DNA of 64,000 nucleotides from the NCBI GenBank assembly GCA_947462335.1, contig OX381721.1, forward strand, positions 3,162,001 through 3,226,000. Reading direction: 5' to 3'. Shown here piece after piece: positions 22,093-35,700 of this stretch. Both the position numbers and the translations under genes were made by a program. The DNA comes from Harmothoe impar (taxonomy: Eukaryota > Annelida > Polychaeta > Phyllodocida > Polynoidae). Below the pieces are notes generated by a model. That model saw only the letters and a list, made by a program, of their open reading frames with translations, made no database searches and was not told the origin of the DNA. How positions within the stretch are numbered: position 1 is the stretch's first letter; each line of letters opens with the position of its first letter.

Positions 22093-22998
22093 CCAGGGCT
22101 CACCAGGGGGGGCCACTCTCACTGTGTGAGCTGTGGGTCATCTAACCAGGGCTCACCAGGGGGGGCCACTCTCACTGTGTGAGCTATGGGTCATCTAACC
22201 AGGGCTCACCAGGGGGGGCACTCTCACTGTGTGAGCTATGGGTCATCTAACCAGGGCTGACCGGGGGGGGGGGGGGGGCACTCTCACTGTGTGAGCTATG
22301 GGTCATCTAACCAGGGCTCACCAGGGGGGGCCACTCTCACTGTGTGAGCTGTGGGTCATCTAACCAGGGCTGACCGGGGGGGCCACTCTCACTGTGTGAG
22401 CTATGGGTCATCTAACCAGGGCTCACCAGGGGGGGCACTCTCACTGTGTGAGCTATGGGTCATCTAACCAGGGCTGACCGGGGGGGGGGGGGGGGCACTC
22501 TCACTGTGTGAGCTATGGGTCATCTAACCAGGGCTCACCAGGGGGGGCCACTCTCACTGTGTGAGCTGTGGGTCATCTAACCAGGGCTGACCGGGGGGGC
22601 CACTCTCACTGTGTGAGCTATGGGTCATCTAACCAGGGCTTACCGGGGGGGGGGCACTCTCACCCTGTGAGCTATGGGTCATCTAACCAGGGCTTACCGG
22701 GGGGGGGGCACTCACTCTGTGTGAGCTATGGGTCATCTAACCAGGGCTGACCGCGGGGGGGGGGCACTCTCTACCTGTGAGCTATGGGTCATCTAACCAG
22801 GGCTGACCGGAGGGGGGGGGGGCAATCACACTCTGTGAGCTATGGGTCATCTAACCAGGGCTCACCAGGGGGGGGGGGCACTCTCACCCTGTGAGCTATG
22901 GGTCATCTAACCAGGGCTGACCGGGGGGGGGGGCACTCACACTCTGTAAGCTATGGGTCACCTAACCAGGGCTGACCAGGGGGGCCACTCTCACTGCA
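22051..22998 (+). repeat. 17-unit G-rich minisatellite derived from the coding end
   Basis: Units of 51-60 bp contain GTGAGCTATGGGTCATCTAA (the last codons and stop of the lectin gene), then CCAGGGCT and a G-run of 6-15. There are 17 copies of the GGGTCA(T/C)CTAACCAGGGCT core. Units 3-6 and 7-10 are the same four variants in the same order, a higher-order repeat of about 215 bp. The G-runs could form quadruplexes. Confidence 0.92.
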
Positions 22999-24246
22999 AA
23001 TGCAGGATAGCCCTCCTAGGTGTGCGGACAAACGTTTAGAGCACTGTCTCAATTTTAAATCTAAATTTATAAGATCTGAATGGGTAGCTCCTTCCACCTA
23101 GGGTCACTTAACCAAACTATGCTACCTGAGTTTTGCCTCAGTATAGTTTACACCCTACACCCAGATGAGACAAAGGAAATGGTATGTTTATTATCTGTGA
23201 ATACGTAAACGTAAGTATATGACAAATGGTGTGAATATGAAGAGGAACCATCTGTATCATCAAAAGGAGAAAAGGGGGGGTTAGGGGGCACAGCCTCCCA
23301 TTAATAACAACAACTAGCTAATCTCACAATGGACTTACTGCTACTAGTGGCGCCATCTTCATTTGCTTAGTGATATTATTCTAAGATAGTCATTTGCATA
23401 TGGACTCAATGTACCAGGACGTCACTCAACATGAACTCTAAAGCTATTAGACATATCATTGTACATATGTTATTTCCTGTCTCCTGTCTTTCTGTGACCA
23501 AACCGGAGGAGCGTGATTATTTCATGAGTTTTGGTCAATAAATCTTTTTTTTTTAATCATTAAGATAGTTTAAGATAACACATTAAGATAACGCTCTGAA
23601 CGTTCGTCCGCGCACCTGGGAGAGCTTTTGCCGACGTGCCTAACCAGGCCAGGGGCTTCCAGTTAAACCCCTTCCCAGGCTTTCTGACCAGCAAGGCAAG
23701 ATTTTCCCTGGTGACACTTTCTCTTATCTCCACAGGGATAAGGGCTACAGCTGGTCCTCACCTCCTTAGGTGTGGTTATTTATGCTATATTGTGTTGTTT
23801 AAATATTTACATATCACAAAATACAAGACTACTGTACAAGCCCAGTCACAAATACCTATCAAACTATTTTATACCCACATTGGTTTATGATTTTCTCAAA
23901 AATATATTTGCAAAATAAAAGTTCTGGTAGAACCTAATATGACAGTAAGTTTGGCCCAAAATACGGGCGGGGGACGGGGTAAATTTTACTATTCCCCTAC
24001 AAGGTTTGAATGTAGGATTTTTCCTAGACTGCTATAATGCTTTCCTGATCTCTTTGGAGATCCTTATTACAGACTTATATAAAATATGTTATCTATATTT
24101 TCCACTACAAAGAGATAAATGATAGACATCAAGAGAACTTTTGAGAGCTTGTTAATTTATTGATAGACAATGGATACATGGTATTCAGTAATATCGTTTC
24201 TAATCAAAATTGCGGAAGAAAATGAGGTTATACATGAGACCAAGGT

Positions 24247-24310
24247 ATTGTGCATATTGTGCATATTGTGCATATTGTGCATATTGTGCATATTGTGCAT
24301 ATTGTGCATA
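24247..24310 (+). repeat. 9-bp tandem repeat
   Basis: About seven copies of ATTGTGCAT in tandem. Confidence 0.95.
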
Positions 24311-25580
24311 TGTTATACTACATCTGCCATGAGAATAAATTGATGTGATAATATATGAATAAGAAGGTTAGTATGCAAACTACTATATTTGTAAAATGTA
24401 AATAGCCCTTATTGATATCCCTTTGTGAGTGTACTCACCCCATAGGGTTGTGGTGATACATGAATGTAGCACTGACTGGTTAGTCACCAGTGCTGTATTC
24501 ATACATCATGACGACAAAATGGGCTTCTGCATTAATTACAGTACCATGTTATTCTCTTATATTAAATTGACATGGTCTGACTTTTTCACATTCTAAATCC
24601 TGCTCAAATGTGTTTCATATGTTAGTACAGTATCATGATATTTGGAGCAATGGGTACAATACAATCTCATCTATGTGCAATAAGAGCCCAATTAGAGGTT
24701 TAGATGTGGCCTAAGCATAGCATTTTACAGTGTATTTTCAATGGAGGAATTATCATGTGCACTCCAAAATGAGTAAATTGAGCCATAATCTCATAATTTG
24801 GCCGAATTCTAAGCTGAATCATAGGGAATAACATTACATAAAGTATGTAGCACATGAAGTATGCCCATAAGGAACATTTTGGTTAATTTTTAACTAATTG
24901 CTTTTTGAGCCCTTATCATTGGACCATGTCACTTTAAGGCTTTACAGGATGTATTACTAATAAAAGATGTGTGTTTGTTTCTTTGTTGTTTAGTGCTCAC
25001 TTTTTTTGAATAATTGGTGATCTTTCATAAGAATTTCTTGTTAAGGAATCTTCATGGTGTAACTGAGAAATGGTATGTTTATCATCTGTGAATATTTGAT
25101 CGTAAGTATATGACAAATGGTGTGAATATAGAGAGGAACCATCGGTATCATCAATGTATACTTTCCATCTATATTTTGTGGTAAATATATTCATCGAAGA
25201 TTATATAGTTTCATCCCACACTTGGGTGAAAAGACAAAAGAACCTGCCTGCGTGAATAAAACATACAAAAGGTAAGAAAAATACTCACCACTGGTGTGGC
25301 ATGAGTTAATTATACAACACCCAGAGCCCTTTACTCAGGATAATGGCTTAGTCTTGGCTGAGTACACTCATCTGCGACTCGTGATCAGCCTTGACTGTCG
25401 CCATTATCCTGAGTACAGGGCTCTGGGTGTAATATAACTAGTACACAAATGTACAAGAAGGACTAGGGGTCAGACTGCTGCTAACTCTACCCGAGTGACT
25501 TGACCCTGTGACCTGAGCTGTGATTGGTCAGTGGGTGGCGGCAGGACAGCCCACGCACATTTAAGAATTTCTCTTTTAGA

Positions 25581-25660
25581 GCCCGGGTATTCAGCAGGAT
25601 CCGTACCCACAACTTCAGAACATTGAGCCCAACGGCTAACCAACTGCTCCACCGGGACTC
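25581..25660 (-). repeat. tRNA-derived SINE head
   Basis: On the minus strand an 80-nt segment begins GAGTCCCGGTGGAGCAGTTGG and ends ACCCGGGCTC. It contains an A-box-like TGGAGCAGTTGG and a B-box-like GGTACGGATCC, and its ends can pair as an acceptor stem. Internal arms are imperfect, so it is a SINE head or tRNA pseudogene rather than a working tRNA. An unrelated body probably continues to lower coordinates. Confidence 0.55.
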
Positions 25661-28640
25661 ATGCAATGATACTAAACACCCAATAGTATATGTACTGCTA
25701 CTGCCTTTTTAGCCCAACGAGTCTCGCTATTTAAATATTTTGAGGGGTTTGAACCCAATTTCATCTGATCCCAACTATAAGTAACCTGTACCCTCATAGC
25801 AGGACAACACAACCACATGTGCTAGAGCCTGTTGACTAGGGTCTATGTTGGTGAGGCATTGGGCCTCGGCCTATATCAATGATATTGTCTCTGGACCTCC
25901 AGGAGTATATCCAGTATACTCTAGCACATTGCCTGCTTCAGCCTGCCAACTTAGATGTCTAAACAGCGACTCTGACACTGGTAGACTTATAACAGAATTA
26001 TATTGCAATGCACATTTATTCATGATTATTCAAACACATGCTAATTCAAAATACAGGTACATAGCATTCACAGCCGTGAAAATATCAGATAATCCAATAA
26101 ACAAATCAGTTCTTATATCAAAGGTGAGATCAATATGTCTTACAAAAGGGTGCATGTAGAACGCTTGTGGTCAAGACGGGACTGTAATTATTGTACACAG
26201 TATTACAAGTTACAATTATTAGCGTTGCATTTCAGATAACATTATTATGCATATATGTGTCCTCAACAATACGGAAGTAACTATACAAATGTATCTTTTC
26301 AGTGGCAATTTTATGATATATGTGTGTCTCTTGCCATCCCACTCAGCCGTTGGCTTTGTGGGATAAGGTCGCAGTCTGGGTTTGGAAAGAATGATCCAAA
26401 ATGACCACCTACCCATGGACCTTTGTCTTGAATCGATTGTAATTTCCAGCGTCTCGTACCACCATTGTACGTACGCCCAGCATAGGCGTTGTTGGCTTCA
26501 GTACTCAAAATTCAACATGTGTGACACAGCGACACCGGGGTTCTAAAATTTGACAGATACATGAAATCTTGGTATAAGATTTGACAGACACAGTTGGGGT
26601 AAACGTCAACAGACACAGCATCTATCTTTAGGCTAGGGTGTGAAAGGGTAGCCCCTTTGGTGGTCACACCTCACCCCACCCAGTAAGTACCAAATGCTCT
26701 TACCAGGGGAGTCATAAAAACGTTTTAATCCCTCTTTTTATTATGTATATATGTAGAGGCACTATATTGGTACATCAAGCTTGTAGGGTTGGTACTATGC
26801 AACCTTTGCAAGTTACTCACCCGGGTTGCATTCATGGCTCAAACCTCTGACCTATGTTGTTTTGGCTATTTCTGGCCCTTTTCAGGCTTATAGCCCTACA
26901 GAATAACCAGTTTTGCACCAATTTTTTCAAAAATTTGGTATATGTGAGAAAACATCCCAACAATTCAGGATTTTTCTTTTTTTGTGTATTGGCCCAATAT
27001 TTTTCGTTTTTAGGCCCTCCAAAGGCCCAAAAACCCTTAAAAATGTCAAAAACCCTTTAAATGACATGTTTTACATGTCTCCCATGTCTACTAAGACAGT
27101 AACAGCCTATCCCTAATATCATTTTCTATTAGGCCTATGGTATAGTCAATTGATTCACAAGGATTTCACTAGATATGTACCATATTTTTTTCTCCACAGC
27201 CATTTAAGTGTATATTGTCAGCAAAATGTTCAAATGTCCCTTCATTTTGATGCCACTATACAGTTAATAAACAAGATCCAAACAGTATCCCTTGTACCCC
27301 AGATCGTGAGGTGACTATTGTGTCTTTTGCCAGAAAAAAGAAATTTTGAAAAAAATCTAATATTCCAGCCTCCAGGACCAAATGTGTATTGTGATACTTA
27401 TTTTGGTCCCGGAGTCACCCTCTTATTTTAGTCTCGGAGTCACTCGCCTTGCTGAGAAAAGTAAAACCCACACAGAATTGTTAATATCCTATATATTTTA
27501 GTTATCTTTAGTGCCACTGCTTCCTATCCACCCCCTCTAATGCTCTAAACCAGAAATCTGATGATTCCACTAATTTAACCTGCATTTATGCAATATTTTA
27601 TTTTGGTCCCAGAGTCACCCGGGTGACTCCGAGACCGAAATAAGGTGAAATAGCCGCTTTTGAGGCCAGTACTGTGCCAAGTAGGTTCAACGAAGGATCC
27701 TAATGGTCCATATTCCCTAAAGTATATACCATCAGGATATTGTAGAGTGATTTTGACAATTAATTGAACCATTTTGAGTGAACTAGGGTAAAATGAGAGT
27801 ATGTTGTTAAAATTTTAATATTTTTGATAAATCTTCAATATTCATCGAGCTGTATCTCAAAAACTATTTTCCTGAGGGTATCCATTCTTGGTATGCCTTA
27901 AGATATATGTTGTCCCAGTTTGTAAACAAAGTTATTAGTTGCTGTTATGTACTTTAAGACATTATGTACATAATCACCTTATTTTGGCCTCGGAGTCACC
28001 CGAAAACGGACAATCGAGTTCGCGAGGCAATAAAAAATGAACAGCTAGGGTTAGAGATGTATCAAAAAGTGTTCCAAGGAGCCGAGATATATACCTTTCA
28101 ATAATATGAACTTGTTTAAATATATCAAGAACTTTCTGATTTGTCCTTCCTCTATCCTAAAACAACAGAAGTCAGGAGTTTGAGCCTCATACATCATGGG
28201 CCACACCAAAGTTGGTCAATGGTCAATTTTTTTTCTCAACGCTGAACGCTACATTTATGGTTCCCGGTTGGCGGTAATTAAATTTATTTAATTATTAATA
28301 CCAGTCAAACCTGTAGTGAAAACAACAGTGAGGGAGACTATGAAAGTTGGTCAATGGATTTCGCCCACCTTATTTTTGGAAATTAGAATTTTTATCAAAA
28401 AAAACAAGATTTATCTAAGGTTTTTGCTCGACTCATTTTTTCAAAAATCAGAAACGAATTTGTCTCTGCAGATCAACCAATATTTCTACCATGAGTTCCC
28501 TTAGAACTTTTCCATGACCAAAATCCATTGACTAAAAATCTTTTTTCAAAAGTGAAATCCATTGACCAACTTCTTTTGGGGTGTGGCCATGCCAACAAAT
28601 AATACAGCAATTGAAGGCTGCATATTTGTTTTTCTGCCTT

Positions 28641-28751
28641 ACCCACCTGTTCTGTCCTTATATGCTATAGTGGCTCAGTCCTTATGTTCCACCATAACCC
28701 CCACCCTATACTTCTGCAGTGCTACTCTCCCCCCTCTGGCCCTACTCCGTC
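28641..28751 (-). pseudogene. Decayed duplicate of the CCP gene's last exon
   Basis: The plus-strand sequence (ACCCACC, TTCTGTCC, CAGTCCT, CCCCCAC…, CTCCGTCTGC) parallels 29520-29632, the end of the tail-encoding exon and its stop region. Indels and substitutions destroy the frame. Direct repeats of 22 bp (starting TGCATATTTG, ending TTCTGCCTT) flank it at 28619-28640 and 28752-28773. Confidence 0.6.
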
Positions 28752-29343
28752 TGCATATTTGCTTTTCTGCCTTAAAGTGTCATTGGATAGCTACAGAGTA
28801 TTGCTGCCTAGATGTACCTCGACAATACTTATAGGCTGTGGGGGGAGGGGCCTGGGTTTTAGAATGAGAGTCCTTTACTCCGCCAAGTGGTCATAGTTAG
28901 GATATGTCCAATCTACTCACCATCAGGCCCGCCTACCATCAGACCCGCCCAACCGCAGCCATACCGCCAAGCCGAGCATTATATACAGACGGGGGCCGAG
29001 TCTAGACAGAAACTGCCCCCCCCCCTCCTGCACCACCTTCATTCAACTACGCACCTCAGAGTGTAGTGAGATGTGACGAGGTATACTTATATGTGATTGC
29101 GAGGCAATGGGGATCTGTTGTAACATATTACAAACATAATGCCTTGTGTTGAGTGCAATCATGCGTATGGGGGAGGGGGCTGGACAGAATGCTGGTGGCC
29201 TGGCTGGTCATGTGAGGTCGCGCTGGGGTCGTTCTGTTGGTGAGTGGGAGGTGCATAAGACAACCTGTGGGCGGCCCTGGTCTGGGGCAATCATAGCATA
29301 GGGCACAAGATGGATGCATGCTGGCGGGGACAGACCCCCTTTA

Positions 29344-29517
29344 AGGCCACCACAAACGGCGTGTTTCGACCAGATGTCTGGATCAGTAACTAAGGAAAAG
29401 CACCGTTTGCAGCAGGTCCCACTGATCCGATCAGAGCATATTAAACATGTTTGATAGTGCTCTAATAGGATCAGATGATCGAGACATCTGATCGAAACAT
29501 ACCGTTTGCGGTGGCCT
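29344..29517. mobile_element. PIF/Harbinger-type MITE in the 3' untranslated region
   Basis: The 174-bp element has inverted ends AGGCCACC(A/G)CAAACGG and TTA duplications at 29341-29343 and 29518-29520. It ends 19 bp beyond the stop codon of the CCP gene, so it lies in the 3' untranslated region. Confidence 0.75.
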
Positions 29518-29536
29518 TTACCCACCTTTTCTGTCC

Positions 29537-29799
29537 CTACATACTAGTCTCTGCGGTGGTCCAGTCCTCATGTACCACTGTACCCCCCACTCTGTACTTC
29601 CTCCGTGCTACTCTGGCCGTCCTCCGTCTGCCTCTGGCCTCGCGCTTCATGAGCCAGCCAGCAGCATCCAGCCCCACGATGACCAGGATGCTGACCGTGA
29701 TGAAGACGATGCTGACGCTGCCGACCGTGGTGTCCTCCTCCCTGTACACCTCCTCCTGTTGCTGGTCCCCAGGTTCCTGCACCAGTGCCTCAGACTCTC
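29537..29799 (-). CDS. Last exon: transmembrane helix and cytoplasmic tail
   Basis: It encodes an acidic stalk (QEPGDQQQEEVYREEDTTV), a hydrophobic helix (VSIVFITVSILVIVGLDAA), a basic stop-transfer and a tail of about 40 residues ending TTAETSM. The acceptor is CATGCAG (phase 1). The positively charged RRRTARVARRKYR after the helix sets type I orientation. No signalling motif is recognised. Confidence 0.78.
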
Positions 29800-32700
29800 C
29801 TGCATGTAGAGGGAAATGATATTTAAGTCCACACATATGCAAGGCTCCTCTGAATATGCAGAGTAATAACTGTTGAAAATGACGTTTCATACATACACAT
29901 AGATATAGACATAGAACTCCCAGTGTGCCAGTGGAGCCCCCTGATGTCAAGTAGTGACATTACATAGAACTCTCAGTGAGCCAGTGTGCCAGTGAGCCCC
30001 CTGGTGTTATGTAGTGATATCACAATAGTTCCAATAGTGCAGTTCTCAAAAGTACAGGTGCTGACTCAGCACAATAAAGTAGTCCTCATATACACTGCTA
30101 GACCTCAGACAAGGCAACAGCTTGTGTTCAGTCTTCTCTTCTTAGTCATAGCCTTTCTATAATAACAGGAAATATGGCCTCAGAGTGCCATGAATAAGCA
30201 CGAAAATAGACAACAACAAAAACTGGAATCCCTCATCCCCCCCCCCCATTTTGCACAGGAAAACAAATGGAGTTAAAAGTCACATACTCCCCTTAAAGCG
30301 GCATAATCACCAAGCGTGTTTGATTTAAATTCTAGTAGTGTTTTTATTGTTTGTTTTAGATTTTACATGGTGTTATTGCCAATAACACAGGATAAACATG
30401 TGGTAGTTATAACAATGGTCTATAATCCTTGATTGTGTAACACATAAGTTGATGATATAAACATATGGATACTTAGAGAATGTAACCAAGATGATATTAA
30501 GAAAGAAACAAATGGAAGCATGCAGCACTCTCGAGTCACTTGCCAATGCTTCTCTCCTGCTTAACAGGCCTGGATTATCCGGAAACTTTCCCACTACAGG
30601 TATAATACCCCATATGGGTGATTCTACCAGCAAGGGGAGATTTCTCTATAGTGGACATGCAGCCCTTATCTTAACAGAGATAAGGGCGGCATGGAGAAAT
30701 AAGGGTCGCCCCCGGTCCGCACCACCAAGGGGAAATCTCCCTGTGCTGTATCTGATCCAGGTGGGGTGGTGAGGGAAAGGTGAAGAGGGGAGGGAATCCA
30801 CATATAGATATACCTAATTTCGGCCATAATTTGTCATTAAAATCATTATATTTCACGAAATACAAGTCAGTTATTCAATCCCACTGACATATACCTAGCT
30901 AGCTATATCATATACCTGTATACAGATTAATCATTTTCCGCAAATAATGTTTAGATATCAGCAAATTGGATTTTCTGGTTGAACCTAAAGTTACATGTAT
31001 ATCAATCCAAAATCAAGGGGAGTAACCCCCTCATTCTCTTTTCTCCCGGCAAGGTATAAAAGGTAGGATTGCTTAAGAAAAATACCAATGTAGAGCTGAC
31101 CTTCCTGACATGGGCTGCTGTCACACGGTGTGAATTCCCGTAGTTGTCTGGCTGCGGGACAAGGCCGGCCGCCATTGCTGCCCGGGGTACACTCCCGCTG
31201 CCGTAGTGTGTACCCAGCCCCACAGGTGGCACTACAGGCGCTCCACTCTGACCAATCAAAGACCACTGCATCCACGGGGCAGGGGACAGGGGCACAGTCC
31301 ATGGAGGCCCTTCGTGCTCCTGTATGTGGAAGCATGGGAACCTTTAGCTTCTTTTAGCAAAATTTAATCTCATTAATGACCTTCTTAAAGCTGATTAATT
31401 CATTACAATGTATACTAAGTGAATCTCAGATGTGTAAAACATTAATTAATAGTATATACAATTCCTTGTAAATAAACATCAGAATAAAATATAATAATGA
31501 AAGTGAAAGTTTTACAGGAAAGAGAAAGTAAAAGCTCAATAGGTAAAAAAAAAGCTGTGTGCTGACCTTTGCAGTCCTGCCCCCCCTGGGTGGGTGGGGT
31601 ACAGACCCGGTACCGCGTTACCATGGCACCGCTACACGACACAGGACAGGGCGTCCAGGCCGACCACTCCTGCCACACGCCATCTACCGGGATACCTTAA
31701 AAAAAAGTGCAATTTTGCTTGCATTTAAATTCGTGAATTTGGGAATATTGAAGTTCTTTTACTACAGTGGATAAATATTCAAGCTTTTTCATTTCTCATT
31801 TCCGTGCCAATTGAGAAATATATACAGCGAGGAAATATCTACTTTAGCGGTAGTCATTATTTCACAACAGATAGCATGATTTGAATAAGCGCAGGAGTCT
31901 CGAATATGCAGGGTTCTTGTATAAGCAAAGGTGACAGGGTAAATGGCGGTATTGAATGAAAATTCAGGCAATATTTGTATCTTGAATAAGCCCAGGTCTC
32001 ATGTCAGCGCAGGATGAATTGTATTGTACCATACAAATGTATTAGCATAGGGGCACTTATTAGCTAGGCTCACCTGAGGGAAATTGAAGACAACAATTTA
32101 CTAAATACTTTGGCCTTGATTTGTACAGGACATTCACATGGAATTTAGTGAACTTAAAGCTGGTTAAATAGTTACTTTAAGCCATAAAATGTTGCTAATG
32201 CCAATGTTGATGCAGTTTACTGACTCACCCACACAGGTAGGTAGAGGCTTGTCCCAGGTGCCTCCTGGTAAACAGGTGACAGGGTCCTGGGTGGTTGGTA
32301 TGTAGCCATTGTCACATCTAACCGTCACTCGGGTTCCTTCACGCGTCACATCGGTCGATACCTCCCCATGCACCACAGCCTCCAGGGGTTCACACTTCTC
32401 TATGAATTAAGAAAGAACATACTTTATAATAAGCCCTCCAAAAGTTTCTAAAAGTAAGGCAAAAAATTAACGTGGGTCCAATTCTTTTAAAAACAATTCA
32501 AGAATTTTCCCAGAAAAAATAGGTTGCTTTGCAAATTACTCTAGAGAATAATGTTATAACTCCCAGGGACTCCCAGTAAAGTGGTCCAGGAAAGTCCAAC
32601 AATGTTTTCCCATTTCATGAAATACGGCAGTGGGTTTTTAATGGTCTGGCGATATACTGCTTCTCTGGCTAAATTGAGGGGGGCTGTGTCTCACCAACTT

Positions 32701-35700
32701 GGGCCAATGTTTTCGTCTATGACCGGGTGGCGTCTATGACTGGGTGGCGTCTATGACCGGGTGCCGTCTATGACCGGGTGCCGTCTATAACCGGCCACCT
32801 TAACATATAAGATTTAGAAAAAATAAATTTCTTCTTTGATATGTAAGGGATAAAATAAAGAAAATGGCGGTGGTAACATTGACGCCACCCGGTCATAGAC
32901 GAAAACATTGGCCCAAGTTGGTGAGACACAGTCTGGGACAGCCGTTTTGCATAAACAATATACATAGACAAATGCCAACGCCCATCAGTACTGTCTCTGC
33001 TGTATCTCATGAATGATGCCTGCCCCCCAGCCCCCACAAGTGAAATACATCAGAGCGGTATCAATGTAGTTGACATTTGTGTTGTATTTTTTATTTGAAG
33101 CCATTTAATGGAGGTAAGTCAACTTTTTTAGCCTATTGAATACGGCCACATTGTATTTGATGCGAGGCATTGAATATGGCATAGCATAGTAAATCGTATA
33201 TATGTGTTAGATAGACTACACCTGGACATGGTTCTTCCGTATATCCACTGCCGCACAGGGCCAAGACGAGGCAGTGGGTATAGGGAAGGACCCTGGCCAG
33301 GTGTAGTCTATCTGATTTAACCCTTGGTTATGCCAGTGTATACGATATACCCAAGGTGCGATTCCTTTGTCTTTGCCCTGCACCGTGGGTTAAGCCAGAA
33401 AAAAATAGACAAATGGCAATGCCCATTGATATCGTGTCTGCCATATTTCAGGAGTCGGGGCTGGGGCAGTATCCTACCAAGCCGCAGGCTGAGTGGGATG
33501 CGCCCCAGCCCCCATGAGTGAAATACGGCAGACACTGTATCGATGGGCATTGGCATTTGCATTTATTTTTTGATTTGAAGCCATTTAATGTAGAAAAACT
33601 GAATTTTCTTAGCCCATTGAATACGGCCACATTGTATTCAATGGGGGGTATTGAATACGGCCCTTCCTATAGTTAAGCATAGTAAATCTTGTATTTCAAA
33701 AAAATAAATACAACTTACTCTTGCATGTAGGTGTGTGTGACCAGGTGGCATTGAGCTGACAGACCGCCTCCAGGTCTGTGTCCATGTCGGAGTACCCCTG
33801 GCGGCAGCTGAAGGAGACGCGGGTGTTGTACGGCAGTCGGACACCCCTCAGGGCACCAGGCTCCGGCTGTACCGACACGCTGTGCTCCAGGGCTGGGCAC
33901 AGCAGCGCTGCATGGGAAATTACAATCACTTTTTAGTTGCATTTTTAGTTTCATATGGTTTACATTTGTTTAAATTCTTGTCATTATGAGATGCATACAG
34001 TTGGTACTAACCATATTATTAAATAATTGATTACCAATAACAGTTAATATCATAATTATTACATTCAGAATAGCTGTAGTAGGCATATTCTTGTGATCTT
34101 TTTATTTCAAGAACAAATGATAGTTTGTTGAGCATACTTATTTGTTGTCATAATATGCAAATAAAGCGTTGGTGAGTATCTGAGCTCAAATCAGTAATTA
34201 TAGAAATTTACTATGCTGTAAAAATGAATATTAGATCAGTATTTAGATATCAGATAAATGATATATGATCAGCGGTAATTATAACTAATAGAATGCCCAC
34301 CTTCACATTTGCTTGTGATGTTCCAAGTTGCATCTGGCAGACAGAGAGCGTGAAAGTACGGTCCCTCGTGGTTCATGAACCCGGGCCGACACCTGACAGT
34401 GACCACGTCCCCGTAGCGCCCCTCAACACGGGTACTGTTAGAGTTGGGGACCACCAGCACAGGGCACTTCCTTCCTGTAAGACATAGTGTGATATCATGA
34501 ATACTTGACAGACTCTAATATACATATCAGGAATGACACATACTATACTACATCATCACTGATTATCATTGAGCACAATGCATGTCTAGACTTGTTAACT
34601 AATACCTACGATCACCACTAGTGTCGCTCTGCTACCGCTTGGGTATAAAGGAGCACACACTACAGCCTACCCCAGAGCTGGTCAGAGAGCTATACTAGGT
34701 AGTACTGTAGTGGTGTTAACATCTACACTGTATGTATGTACAATAAACCCAAACTACACACCTAATCGCTGATTGTATTGTCACTTATTGTCATGCAGGT
34801 TATAAGCGCAAATTACATACGCTATAACTAGCTTATGATGGCCCATTATGACAATCAGAGGCTAAGTCTCGTCACGTGATAACCAACTTCCGGGCCCTTG
34901 TGGGCTCCCCCTATTATTGCCGGCAGGCCTGAAGGATGGGCGAACATTTTTATCTCCATATATCTTTGTTCTGATACTGAGAGTTGGGCTATACAATTTT
35001 AGATCTGGGGCCTATTTAGGATAACTTAGATCTGAATATTTTTAGTTAGAACCAGCGAAAAAATAAAGACAAGATTTAGGTTCCCTATACAGCATAAGGA
35101 GTTTCAATATTTACTTTGGAGACTTAACTCTGACATTCCAGTAAAAGTCACTTAAAGTTGCATAAATGTCACTGAGACTTTTTTGTGATGTTTCCATTGC
35201 TTTAACTGTACTAAAAGCCGCTTCCAGTGACTTTAAGCGAATATAATTCCCTTATATGCCAATGTTCATGCGGTGCACATTGTGTATAAGCTGTCATACT
35301 TACTGTCACATTGTACATCAGCTGTCATACTGTCGTTTTGTACTTCAGTGGTTATACTGTAACATTGTACACTAGGTGTAACACTGTGTAACACTTACTG
35401 TCATATTGTAAATCCGGTGCCATATTTAGTGTCACATCAGCTGTCATACTAAGGCTACTATCACATTGGACATCAGGTGTCAAGCTTACTGTCAAACTGT
35501 CACACTGTCACACTGTGTACATCAGGTGTCACACTGTCACACTGTCACATTGTCATACTGTCACACTGCCACATTGTCACACTGTCACACTGTCACATTC
35601 CACATTAGCTGTCATACTTACTGTCACATTCTAGATCTGGTACAACGAGCTCTCCGTAGTGGGTGCAGCTGACATCAAACTGCGTGATGTCTGGGGCCGC

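Larger units (their letters stand above)
23001..28618. other. Intergenic region between the convergent lectin and CCP genes
   Basis: No gene is supported. A candidate AATAAA for the lectin transcript lies at 23537-23542. A dispersed repeat (AAATGGTATGTTTAT … GACAAATGGTGTGAATAT) occurs at 23175-23265 and again at 25065-25160. A foldback lies at 25319-25432 and a palindromic GGGTGACTCCGAGACC block at 27601-27640, with related blocks near 27410 and 27990. Confidence 0.45.

Noticed and set aside
22051..22998. CRISPR-like array (regular units with conserved blocks)
   Set aside because: Units abut, there are no unique spacers, the array derives from the adjacent gene's end, and the genome is animal.
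25581..25660. Functional tRNA gene
   Set aside because: A- and B-box-like blocks are present but the internal arms do not fold cleanly; a SINE head fits better.
29537..29950. Start of the tail exon at the upstream ATG (29950)
   Set aside because: Codons above 29799 are intron read-through; a CATGCAG acceptor in the shared phase 1 lies at 29800-29801.
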